NCBI GenBank assembly: GCA_017591395.1
Contig: WEDG01003321.1
Span: forward strand, 186,001 to 250,000
Source of the DNA: Schistocephalus solidus
Lineage: Eukaryota; Platyhelminthes; Cestoda; Diphyllobothriidea; Diphyllobothriidae
DNA length: 64,000 nucleotides
Direction of reading: 5' to 3'
Within the stretch, counting starts at the first letter, position 1; every line of letters begins with the position of its first letter. Below are positions 11,275-23,283 of this stretch, piece after piece. The position numbers and the translations under genes are program-made. The notes beneath the pieces were generated by a model. The model worked only from the letters and a program-made list of their open reading frames with translations. It was not told the origin of the DNA and did not search any database.

Positions 11275-14200
11275 TATTTATCTGATCAAGGTATGGGACG
11301 TTTTAATTCAATTGTTCAATGGGACTCAGCCTAGAGCTTAAATAAGATATACACGCAAATACAACGGAGATTAGGATAGTCATTGCCAGCATGGAACACT
11401 ATCTAAACAAATTTCGTAAAACCCGGATTTCGTGCTCGGATTCTTAGTCGGTCAGCGTTTTCATGTTCAAATCCATACTATTGGACAACGGGCTCAAGGC
11501 TCTCCCGTTGTATGAATATCAGTTGCTTTGAGATTGTCTACAAAGGCACAAAATTAACCGGACGATCATATCTCGTAACCAAGTCGACGAACGTCCCTTC
11601 CAAATTATAGTTAATACTCCCGACTGCAACGAAATATGCAGCGGTCTGTCGATCAATAATTTATTACTGGACTCGCAAACTTTCAATGACCAAAATATCG
11701 AAGTGAAAATTCATGTTGTTGAAACCTCGATTAAGTTATGTCTGGTTGTCAGCCCTTATAAGGTTTTTGTTTTGCTATTCTTTCCTGTGTGAATATTAGT
11801 CGTTATTTGACTGCCTGCGTGGTCTCCTTTTTGCTTCTTAAGGCCCTAAGAGGCGAGCGTATCCCCTAATCTAATTGGTTAACGTTGATTTCAAGGGCTA
11901 AATATCTGGTTGATGTCAAACCCATTATCAGTTATTGGTTGAAATTAAATATATTTTGCATATATTTCAGTTTCAAAGGGAATTTTAACAAAGAAAAAAG
12001 ATTTTTCTCAGGTTTGATTATGTTAACCAGATCACACTTGAAAATGTTCAGCTTAAAATGATTTCCAGCAAACCTGCTTGCGCGATTGGTGTTTACATAA
12101 TGCATTCACTTCCTTCCTTATCTACAGAAGTTACAATCGTTTGATATGTACACAGAAATTTTGTTCAAGTTTACTCAATTTTTTTTCCTCCTTTGAAGAA
12201 TCGCGTTGATTAACATCTTAACCACTACGACTTGTTGCAGATCTTAACTCACGCCACTTAATACGGACTTGCTAAGGACAACGATCGCAAGTTATCTGTC
12301 ATGAATAACGTCTTGCATTCATAAAAGTTTTTTTGCACAAGATAATTTGCGGCAGGTCTTCACTTGACCGTTAAGGACTAAAAGTATTAAGGTCTTTCGA
12401 GATTAAGCAGGTCTTGTGGGAAAGTTGATACGTGTTGTTTTAACTGCAAGTTTGTACAACTTAGGGTGTGAACATAAACGTAAACATTTGTTTTCTTGTG
12501 ACGGTTTCTAAACGTTTATTTGGTTTTCAGTTGTCAAGCAAAAACCATCATCACCAAATAAACTGCAAAAAACTTCCAGATTCAGAAAATTGGTCTAAGT
12601 CTCAACTAAACGTCATAACCCCTCCTGCCCACCACTGTCATTCGGTCTAAATTCTTTCCCAATACGCTTCAAGGTTTGAAATCTGGGATTCCGTACTGGG
12701 CTTCATCATTTTAAAAAGTGTTTAAAAGTCCTTTTTCTGCTGGTACTTTCACGCATAGGGGATGTGTTTGGACAAGGCACCAGCATCCCTGATATTTAGT
12801 TTTCCTGGTCCTACCCCAAATGTAGCAAACCTAATTTAATGAACCTGAATTTCACCTAGAGGACAACGCTAGAACCACTGACCACGAAAAGCAGGAGGCA
12901 TGGCACCCGGACCCTTAGTTCTGAAAAGGCTCGAGTTACTACTTCAGTTGAGATCTTTTTAAAGTATAATCTTGAATGTGACGGAATAAAATCAAGCACG
13001 TCCAGTGTGCCATAGTAAAGAGTGAGCTAATTTGGCGTGAGTATATGTTCCGCACTGTTGACTTAACACTTTACTCGTCCGAGTATGTTAAGCAGCTGGA
13101 CTTGACGAAGAAGTTGCGTTTGCTCGAGTGTCTTTGTCTACAGCTTGCCGCACGATGTAGGACAGTGAGTAATACCCAACGCGGACCCAGTGCAATACGT
13201 TTTTATGCACTATGCATCGATAATATTACAACAAACAGCAATGGTGAACTTCGAGATTCAACCCGAATCAACAGCATGTTTATGCTAAACCGTAAATTAA
13301 AACTAGCGTCAGCTCGAGATGATTATCGACCTTTTTTCTGGACACTTGCCTAATGGAATTATGCCCTAAACCTTTCTTGCATTTTTTCTCGAAGGTAGAA
13401 AGTGGTTAAATAATTGCTTTAAGGATGTACTCGCGGTACAAATTTGAATTCAATTTTAAAATCGGCCAAATTGATCGAAGGACAAGAAAATTATGGAGAT
13501 GTTATAGAAATTTATTTGGGAATTCGGGAATGCCACATGCTTTGCTGGAAACCCATCTTACATTTTTTCACATGAACCGACTAATTTTACTCAAAACCGT
13601 CTATAATTATTCTTAAAACGTGCATCAAAAATGTAGGCAATAATTTTGGTTTTGCCTCTCTTTTAGTCCTGAATGGGGTTTATTGAATGGTGCAAGAAAG
13701 GCTGAATAGGCGACTGACCCGGTAACTTTCCACATTTTGGCTGATAACCACTAGACTCGACAGTATGGACACAGAATGCATACTTAAGAATCAATAAGAC
13801 TACGAAAATACCCACGTATATCTGCACTTGCTAAATGATAAATCGAAAATAATTTTGAGATGGGCATTTGTCGATCAGGCTGCAAGACATACTTGTCCGG
13901 ATGGCCTTTAGGATTCACTCTGGAAACATAACAGCAAAGAATACTGTCAATGACAAGAGGGGTTGAAATGACAATTTCTAACTTTTTTGTGGTTATCAGC
14001 CAGGCATGCTCAACTTTAGATTTGAATAACCTGTAATCCGAGCCTGGATTTGTTGATCGTTGAGCTCTTATAAGTTCAAAGCTCTAGCATTGAATCAGAG
14101 TTTTCTGAAATTTCGGTTGCACTACTGGCCGCTAGGCGACTGTCTGGAAAGGTTTTAGGCTTCCACCCAAGCAGAAACTGGATAACCATGCCCCGTACCG

Positions 14201-16164
14201 GAATGGACGAACCCCGCTTAGTGACGCTGGTTAGTATTAGTGATCTTAGTCGGCACGGCAGCGGGTCTGTAACCCAATGATAGACTACTGAACCTGAGAA
14301 CTCTCAATGAACAAAGAACACAGTATTGACTCCCAGGTTGCCTAAAAGTGCGTTTAGGTTTGTCTCGTTCACAATAGCTAAAAAAATGAAAATCCCCATT
14401 CTATTATCCTTTGTCTTTGCTGGTGTTCTTTTACATGGAGTATATTTTTGATATCCCATCCCTCAGCATCCAAACGACTGCTGGTCTTTGAGAGGCATCT
14501 AATGTCATCGATTTTATTATCAATGCTAAGGGACCGAATAACTTTGCATTCATCTCTTACAATTACAGGTGCTGTGGTGGCATTGGGTGACAGAAACTCA
14601 CTTTTTCTATTCTACGTTCGATTGATTTGAAATTATGGCTTTCCAAACTGTTATATCTCTCGTTTCTGCTCAATTGGGGTGCTTGTGTACAGTTTCATTA
14701 TTGTTTGCGCTCATTTTCGGAGGTATTTCTTCTCTGAGTATTAATTCAAAAAAAGAATTTTATTGCTTTGCAAACAGCCACATGCTGAAAATAAGTTCTA
14801 AAATCTAAGCATAATAGTTGTAGAAAATCGGATGAGTCAATATTTTGGGTGTGAACGCGGTTTTTCGACCATGTATGCTCATCAAGTCGTTTTAGACGCG
14901 TTCTGATCTACTCTCAGAACATCGCTCGAGAAGTTTATAACAACTAGCTGCCCAGCTAGCTTTTCGTTTGCAATGACGGCGTCTTCATACTCATATATTA
15001 TTTAACTTCATGCTCGTCTTCCTGGAAATTGCAAAAAGGTCTGCAGGGAATTAACACGGTCTGTTTTCTCTGTGATTATATGCAGTGAGGGTACTCCCAA
15101 TCAAGGAATGAGTTTATTTTCCTGGCCAGGCTTAAACACACTAATATCTATGCAATTTAGTTTAAGTTTCTTTTCAAACCACAGAAATAAGCACTACATC
15201 CCATGCCAGTGGAGCTGGGGAACGGAGAATAGAAAATTTAACACTATCAACTAGACACCACACAGTTTAACGAGCGATTTTGTGTAGCCGGGTAACGTTC
15301 TATAAAGCTTCTGTCCATTACTATTATTGCAAATCCTAACTGACACACCATAAAAACATCTTTTTCGGTATACCGTGTTGCGGCCGACCACAAAAGTGAA
15401 GAAATGGTGTAGCGAATGATATAAGAGAGAGCTTAAACTCTCTTATCATTCCTCGGAGAACCCGTTAGTAGAAAAAAGACTCTTTATCAACAAATTTTTT
15501 CCGCTTTAGTCAGACACCTCGTTGACATATTACGTGCTAACTTTAAAGAAGAAGATTGATGTCATTAACGAGGGTGATGGCGTGTTAGCTCATGCGGAAA
15601 ATTGTCACAGCAGTTCAACCGTGTGCAGCTCAATCATATCTTTAAAAGCTTCCGTTGGAAAATGAAGTAGATTTAGTAATCTATTATTGGTCGATAGTTG
15701 CTGCTGCTGAATGCTATTAAATCGCGCGTTTTCTTAGACGTTAAAATATCGACGCGTTACTTCTTCTCGTCAACTTTTCTGCTCTCTCCTCATTCTTAAT
15801 TTCTGCCTTGAAAATTAGCATATACTCAAAGAACAGGACTACTCGAGTCAACATCAAACTGACTGTGAAACTACTTTTGGGTGTTTAAAAGAGTCTTTCT
15901 TTTAATAAGCTCCTACTTTTAGCATCAATTGACTTGTAAATTGAAAATGAAATGACAACACATTGCAGCGAGCACTGCAAGGCAACAGAAGCAACTGCTT
16001 CCCACTTTCTTTCCGAAAAATATATTCTGTTGCATTTGATTTAAGCTTCATATGGTGTCGATAACATTCAGAGCTAATTAGTCAACATAAACGCTGCATA
16101 AGGTGGGTTATATTCCACCAAAAACTATGTTTCGGGATGAAAACCCGGTGATGCTGCCTTGTAT
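11275..16164. other. Intron sequence with one short hairpin, otherwise nothing recognised
   Basis: A near-perfect hairpin lies at about 15416-15452: AATGATATAAGAGAG and its inverse CTCTCTTATCATT around a short loop. A 102-codon open frame at 13045-13353 has no familiar motif and I do not call it a gene. Confidence 0.4.
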
Positions 16165-16539
16165 GGTCTCCTTAACAGGACAAGGGAACAGAAACGGCCA
16201 ACAACACATGTGGCTTTCAGCTAAACTCAAAGTACATTATACTTAGGATAAAAATGTGGGGTAGGATTAAGTTTAGGGTTAGGTTTAAGTTTGAGTTTAA
16301 GGTTAGATTTGGGGTTAGGGTCAAGATCAGGCTAAGGGCTAAGGGTATTATCGTGTTACCTATAGGGTGTAGGTTTAGGGTAGGGCTAGGGTTAAGCCTA
16401 ACGTGACAGTTTGATCTTATGTTACATTTAGTGGTAGCATTAAGATACAGGTATATTTATCCTTCCTGAAATTTACCGTACGGCTGCCTATTGTTAGCTG
16501 GCGGGGCCGTTCCTATTTCCGTGTTCTGTTTAGGCGGCC
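16165..16539. mobile_element. TIR element with telomere-like interior, copy 1
   Basis: The left end GGTCTCCTTAACAGGACAAG matches the inverse of the right end, which contains GTGTTCTGTTTAGGCGGCC (to 16539). The interior about 16258-16400 is a degenerate run of TTAGGG-like words (TTTAGGGTTAGG, GGGGTTAGGG). It has no coding capacity. The same ends recur at 17.5, 17.9 and 18.8 kb. Confidence 0.65.
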
Positions 16540-17505
16540 CCTACCAAACAACCTAGCGGTCTCCGAACAGCAAATGAAGTAGGGTTGAGAAATATTAATT
16601 TTACTCTAAAAGAGGTAAACTCAATTTAGCAAAACCAGCCATTTCGTCTTCGTACATTCTCTTGAGTGGTTGCAACTGAGTGCGCCGATTGTGTAAGAAA
16701 ATACTTATGGAATATTTTGTAAAACATGTGTGTGCACGCACGCAATTTCAGGTGTATGTATGGTATGTATAAGCTCTGAACCGCTAACCGAAAATAAATA
16801 AGTCGGATCTTCCTTTACTAAATTCAATAAATATTTTGTCGAATATTTCCATTCACTGGAACTTCGGAACAATATCAAGCAAATTCAGGCCATGAAATTG
16901 AATCAGGTGTATATTACTTCGTTGTCACTGTAACGCCTCAGTAGACTGTGGAAAAGATGAAGATGCAGTCAGATTTCCCAATTTCACAAAAGTTTGCAGA
17001 TACACAAAAAACTATATTATTCTGCTCACCTAACAGCCTTCCAGCAACAGCAGCGAGTTTTAAAACTGACGATGTTTTCTTATGTCAGCTGAAAACGCGT
17101 GACATTAAGGCCTCGAAAATGTCAAACGCCGTGCAATAAGGTGGACAATCTGTCTCCAACCTTCTTAAATCGGCATTTAAAGAAGGTTCGATTTGCAAGT
17201 TAATATACATCCATGCAATCTTTTGAGAGGTTTACACAAATCCTGGATCATCTCTCTGAAGTGGCTTAACAAAAAATATCTTTCGAGTAATTACGGAGAC
17301 GAATGCCCTGGAGCAGCTTGAAAATTCATGTGTAGTCACCCCGCTGCACTCTTTTAATCAAATGTCACTGATGATTATTTGTTTACTGCATTTGCTGCTG
17401 CAAACTCAATAATCTTATGAAGGTTCCTTTGCTTACTCGGGATCATTATTAAATAAAATGATGATTGTTTCGAATTAGAGATTTTTTTGCAAGGAGGTCT
17501 TGTAT
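16540..17505. other. Intron sequence between repeat copies, nothing recognised
   Basis: No coding, RNA or repeat signature seen. Confidence 0.4.
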
Positions 17506-17824
17506 GCCCTCCTAAACAGGATACTGAAATATGAACGCCTCGCCCACTGAACAGAGGTGCCCTTGCGATAAATTTTTGGAAAGTTATAAATTCCACTGGC
17601 TTAACCCTAACATCAAACTAAACTATACCCTTAATCTTAACGCTATCCCTTCACTTGACCTAACCCCTACAGTTAACACGAAACCCAACCTTTACCCTAA
17701 CTCTAACCTTAACCCGACCCTTTAATCTAACCATTACCTTTATTTAACCCTAACTTATCCGGAATTTGACTCAGAGCCACATTAACTGCGGTTGGTTCCT
17801 GTTATCGTGCGTTGCTTAAGCGAC
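17506..17824 (-). mobile_element. TIR element with telomere-like interior, copy 2 (inverted)
   Basis: The order is reversed relative to the neighbours. A GCCCTCCTAAACAGG end at 17506 and a GTTCCTGTTATCGTGCG end near 17793-17824 enclose a C-rich strand of CCCTAA-like words (17602-17755). Because CCCTAA rather than TTAGGG lies on the plus strand, I assign the minus orientation. Confidence 0.6.
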
Positions 17825-17936
17825 CCTATAAGTCACCGTTGTCGAATTTTTGCCCAAGTCTATAGGGTCAAACGACTAGACTATCGTTAAATGGCTTATG
17901 GGCATCCAGTTATTTGATAAGAATGCCTTATATCGT

Positions 17937-18292
17937 CGCCTAAAGAGGACATGGGAAAAGGAACCATGCAAAATACGTATACCTTTGCGCTTAGTTCCAA
18001 GGGTAGTATGTTTAGGATTAACGTGAGGGTAAGGGTTAAGTTTATGGTTATGTTTAAATCTGAGGTAAGGGTCATAGTTGGGGTTAGGGTCATGATTAGG
18101 CTAAGGGTTAAGGTATTTATCGCGTTAACTGGAGGGTTTAGGTTTAGAGTACTACTAAGGTTAAGCTTAAGTTGACAGCTGAGTTTGTGTTAGGCATAGT
18201 GCTAGCGTTAAGACGCGGGTATATTTACCTTTCCTGGAGCTTACCACCTGTTTTTAGCGGGCGGAGCCGTCCCTTTTCCATTGCTGAATTAA
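17937..18292 (+). mobile_element. TIR element with telomere-like interior, copy 3
   Basis: It starts CGCCTAAAGAGGACATGGG and ends in a decayed inverse (GTCCCTTTTCCATTGCTG, about 18269-18286). The interior 18014-18172 carries TTAGG-type words and is almost the same as copy 4. Confidence 0.65.
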
Positions 18293-18569
18293 ATCACTCC
18301 GTTCGTTTTTTAAAAAGTTTTAAAAAAGTTTCAAATTATAAGATCTTTTAAAATGTCCATTCAAACAGCATCACGTTCCTCACGAAATATACAACATCCA
18401 TTGCAAAATCCTATGAGCCATAGACTGAAAACCCCAAACTTTAATGCGATGGCGTGTCGGGCGCCGAATTATTCCAGGGAAAAACTTTCATAAAATCTAA
18501 ATAAACGGTTTCGTTGATCCTAAAATTTGAAGAAAATTTGATTGGCTATCAAATAGGTCAAATAATAAA

Positions 18570-18873
18570 TATGGCGATTAGGATTAACGTGAGGGTAAGG
18601 GTTAAGTTTATGGTTAGGTTTAAATCTGAGGTAAGGGTCATAGTTGGGGTTACGGTCATGATTAGGCTAAGGGTTAAGGTATTTATCGCGTTAACTGGAG
18701 GGTTTAGGTTAAGAGTAGGACTAAGGTTAAGCTTAAGGTGACAGCTTAGTTTTATTTTATGGTTAGTGTTAGCTTTAAGGCACGCGCATATTTACCCCTC
18801 CTTAAATTTACTGTTAGGCCATCAAATATAAGCTGGAGGGACAGTTCCTATTTCATGTCCTGTTTAGGCGGCC
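18570..18873 (+). mobile_element. TIR element with telomere-like interior, copy 4 (left end missing)
   Basis: The interior from about 18577 to 18745 matches 18014-18175 with only a handful of differences, for example TGGTTAGG against TGGTTATG. The right end TTCATGTCCTGTTTAGGCGG is well preserved. The left end is absent, so this copy is truncated. The closeness of copies 3 and 4 suggests local duplication or a recent burst. Confidence 0.7.
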
Positions 18874-18986
18874 ATATATAGCATCCATGTCAGTTACTTT
18901 AGCTGGAATTCTGTATAGCCGTCAAAAGTTTATGATTTGTTTTCAATTTCCGCTACTAGCTTTGTTGTAGTTGGACTTATTTTAAA

Positions 18987-19358
18987 TCTACCACGATGCT
19001 GTTCGGTATCAAGACTCGATCAATAGCCTAGATAATTAATGCGTTAACTCATTTTGGCTGCGGGTCCCAGTCGACAGTCACGTGCTTCTTGCTCTATCAT
19101 GGTGCTGTTTTCTACCACGATGCTGTTCGGTATCAAGACTCGATCAATAGCCTAGATAATTAATGCGTTAACTCATTTTGGCTGCGGGTCCCAGTCGACA
19201 GTCACGTGCTTCTTGCTCTATCATGGTTCTGTTTTCTACCACGATGCTGTTCGGTATCAAGACTCGATCAATAGCCTAGATAATTAATGCGTTAACTCAT
19301 TTTGGCTGCGGGTCCCAGTCGACAGTCACGTGCTTCTTGCTCTATCATGGTTCTGTTT
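18987..19358. repeat. Tandem repeat, 3 copies of a 124 bp unit
   Basis: Units start at 18987, 19111 and 19235 (each TCTACCACGATGCTG) and are nearly identical; GGTGCTG against GGTTCTG near the unit end is the clearest difference. There are exactly three copies, flanked by unrelated sequence. Near identity indicates a recent expansion. No reading frame spans the array. Confidence 0.95.
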
Positions 19359-22300
19359 TCTTTGAAAAAAGCATTTCCTCTGCTTTGACGCCCGACCACA
19401 GCTAACACACTGATATTTCTCTCTAACGCCTTAATTTCTCAATTGACTGCGATGAATCATGCCCGTTGACGGTCAAGGTTTACGTAAATCACAAGGCACG
19501 CTGATGTGCATGCAGGTTCTTACAGTCATTAGTGTGTCGGACATTGGACAAAAAATTGAATTAAGATCTTGGTATGGGGAAAGTACATGCCTGAAGAAAC
19601 GGTTCTTCCTCTTCCGTACCATTAATTCAGCTCATTTTCCTATTTAGAACTGGCATCTCTGAGAGAAGAAGTCAGTGATCCAATGAAGTAATACCAGTCT
19701 ATAAGACCTCCTTGAGGATTGTTGTGATGCTATCTTACCTTCTAGAAACTGGCCGTTTTCCACTTCATATTTTTAAATTCTCTCACTTTTTAAACCTCTA
19801 ACCACAAGAGACGTCTTACAGGAGCAAATTACTGCCTTACTTACTAAACCATTTTTGACGACATAGTCCGGCATCCTCTATAAATTATCAAGCTCCTCCC
19901 ATAAACAGTACCGTTTAATAAACTAGCAATCACAATCCAATAAGTATTTTAAGACAAAATCTGTTTTTATGTGGATGTATTGTCCTTCTTTGAATACGTT
20001 AGACACCGGAATAGATAACGCTGTGTTACAGGTGGCCCCCGGCTACACTCTGGGAGATACTAATTCCCGCGTACCCAAACTAAGCCTAAATGTAAACTTC
20101 ATCCTATCCACCACTATAGAATTTAGCACAAAGATCCGTGTGTTACGAGGGTAACTAGTTGCATGTCCCACCGTAAAATAAGCTGTTTTTGGAGAGGCTC
20201 AACTCTAAGCAAAAGTTGCCATTTGTCCCCCTCCAATCTCAAGCATTTTCAGGGTTAATATTATAGTTGAGTTAGGGTTCGAACACGGAAATATACACTA
20301 ATTCAGATGGAGGTGTATTTTTCCTACCGCAGAACTAATCAACTTATCCCCATTAAGCTATTTGTTGCCCTCTACTCCGGCTTATACCAACACTGAGCAA
20401 CATTGCTTTAAGTGCTTGCAAAATTATTTTATTTCAATGCACTTTGCTTGGAACTATGTCCTCTCAAAGTTGCCATTTAAAGTATTTAATTTCTATCCAC
20501 AAGTAAGCAAATGCAAATATTTAGAATATTCCTTAAATATGCACATACCAAAATATCGGGGGTTCCTTCATTCTACATGCAAATAAGGCTTGTTGCTTAA
20601 GACTATCCAGATACTTTAAACATCTGTATCCTAGGATTGTTTTCGGAAAGAATCGGTGTATGCGCGCTTGACACGCATAGAAGAGCAATAAGTTGCGCCT
20701 TGGAAGAACACGGCGAACTTCGAAAAATGACTGGCCGACACCATCCGCCGTTTTTACACAGAAATGCTTCAGATTACTCTGTCTCCACAAAAATAATTTT
20801 TAAATAAACACTTGTTCAACAGTTCCACAACAGCTTATTTACGCCAACTCAATTACTTTGAAATATCACAAATTGGCATGAACTTTCAGTTTGAGTCTGC
20901 ACGTTAAACTTTGGAGTGGAGGGTGATTTTATTTGGATAGGGATTCCTGAGACACCACCGGCATTGTACTCTAAATTATCTGACACTTTTTATTTCAACT
21001 ACTGCTTAGATTCATATGCAGGAGATCAGTTCCATGATGTAGGAGGGAGATTGCTTCTTTTAACTCTGACGATAGATTTCTGCACTAGTTCGAAAGCTAA
21101 GACTAATAAAGTGGTTTAAGTCCGCTCCATAACTATGATAATTTAAGAGGAAAACTTCACTTGCTACCTTAATTTCTTCTCTTTAGTTGAATTTGTGTGC
21201 TCCTTGGTGCTTGCCAAAAATGCATTTTTTTGGCTGCGTATTATCACTTCCGATCGGATATTTGGCATCATTTTAAAGTTTACTGTTGCTATATTCAACA
21301 GGCATTTAGTGCCCATTGTGCAAGACGCCATTATGGAGTACATTGAAGATTCCTTCAAAATTATATTTTAACGGACAACTGAAGTGTGCTGTAAAGCTAA
21401 AGAAGAGAAGGGGTGGGTATTACTACATTCATCTATCCATGAGGGATTAAAGATATGCTGTTGACATCCTTTAGTGATGCCGCATTGGCTAGACCAATCT
21501 GGTAACCCCACAATGGTCTCACATGAGTTTCAGCACACAATTCTTATTTATTCCATGACAGCAGAGTCAGCTAAAACGAACCGCATTTTTCATCGAGTGG
21601 GTTCCGGGTTGCACACAGTGATTTACTTGCTTCGTGATTTGAACCTAACATTTTGCTGACCATTTGGCAAAGCTGAGTGCTGGCAGAACCACATCGAGTT
21701 TATTTTGAGTTTCAGTGACCATCAAAACATTGCCTCTTTATTGCATGGAGTTTAATTTTTGTTCAAATGATGGAGTCTTATGTAAGTCCCGTCCCTGATA
21801 AAAAAATCCTAATGCAATGAGGTCGTTAAAACAGTCAGCTTATCGAGCAGCAGTGGGAAAAAGCTTTCCGACGAGGAGAAGCGCACCTTCTAGTTATGGC
21901 TGTCAGCTCAAATGCTTTAATATTTCCACATGCATATGGGAGAAGTATTATACAGGTGACAGGATAATAATGATGATTTTGTACAATTACATCGCCATCA
22001 GAGGGTTGTTGCCAGTCTTTGGAGAGCCTAGGAACCCTTTGTGATAGATCAGAAACTAGACCGGGCGTCTAATTATCTAGTTCACCTGTACAGCTGCGAA
22101 TGTGGATTTTCAGGCATGAAAGACGATCATGGTATCTTATACAGATCCATCGAGTGAGTTACCTCAGTCCCAATCGGCTACACCCAGATACAGTGTGATG
22201 GTTTACAGACGGAATCTAGCAGGTGGGTCACCAACGATCCAGTGGACAGAATTTCATCCGTATCCCGACGCCCTGTTTTCTATGTAACTGCACCTCATCC

Positions 22301-23030
22301 ATTTTTCATGTAGGAATTGGTGCACATGGACCCACGGACTTCCCAGAAAGTAACATATCCGTGCAGTCTGTCCAACAATCCGATTTGTTGTAGGCGAATT
22401 CCCCAACATGTCACAAGTGGTAGTTTTTAGACGTTTAAGTCAAACTGGATTCAGAGATGAAATAATTATGAAATAAAGAACTGATCATTATGTATCATTC
22501 TTAATATCTTTTGTTTTCTCTTGGTCCTAATGATGATTGCCAGACTTATGTGCTAAACCTGGGTGATTAACTTTCTTCTTCTAAAATAGAGTTGTCTTCT
22601 TACTGGAACATTCACAGTACTTGGCTGACTCTGCGGGTTCGATGGAGCTTACACAACCCTTATGCAAAAGCAGCATATAATTGAACTCGTAATACTAACC
22701 AGCATAACTTGTTTCATATGTCCCGGCATACTGGCTGACATTTCAGAAGCTCACACATTACCTGATTCAACTTCCTTGCTCAAAAGCAAAATTGATAAGT
22801 CTTCTCAAAATAACGCATAATTTCCATTTCTTAAGCAGCTTTTGCCTGAGGTTGAGTTTTCTTTAAACCGTAGTTAAATGAGAACCAGTTAATTGACAGA
22901 TACCTTACGGATTTTTGCAGATCATATTATAATTACGCATTTGTCTATTTCTTTCTTCTGGCAATTCACGTCAAGGTACTTGTTTATTATCCCTAACTAA
23001 AATGGATGACCCTTTCTTGCAACTCATATT
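19359..23030. other. Intron sequence, nothing recognised
   Basis: An 85-codon minus-strand open frame at 20533-20790 and other short frames show no familiar motif. No repeat ends were seen. Confidence 0.4.
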
Positions 23031-23283
23031 GCCTCTTCTAGTAGGACAAAGGAAAAGGAAACCTCCGTAATACAGGTGGCCTTGTGTTAAATTTCAGGGT
23101 GGGGGCTAGAGTGAAAGCCAGGATGAAGCTAAGATTTATGTTCAGGGACAGGAGTAAGTTTTGGATTAGGGTTGGTGTTCGGGTTACGGTTGGGGCACAG
23201 TTATAGGTAGTACCTGAGCCGCATAGCACATGATTATATGCTTTCTACGGGATTCCCATTCCCTCGCGTTTTTGCAGGGTAAG
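23031..23283 (+). mobile_element. Probable TIR element with telomere-like interior, copy 5
   Basis: The left end resembles the family (AGGACAAAGGAAAAGGAAAC at 23044). The interior has diverged G-rich words (GGATTAGGGTTGGTGTTCGGG near 23162). The right end near 23258-23283 is only weakly similar. This is the most decayed copy in the 16-23 kb cluster. Confidence 0.4.

Noticed and set aside
16258..18745. True telomere or chromosome end
   Set aside because: The TTAGGG-like words are degenerate, occur in both orientations and sit inside elements with shared ends within an intron.
18987..19358. CRISPR-like array
   Set aside because: The 124 bp units are contiguous with no spacers, and the genome is eukaryotic.
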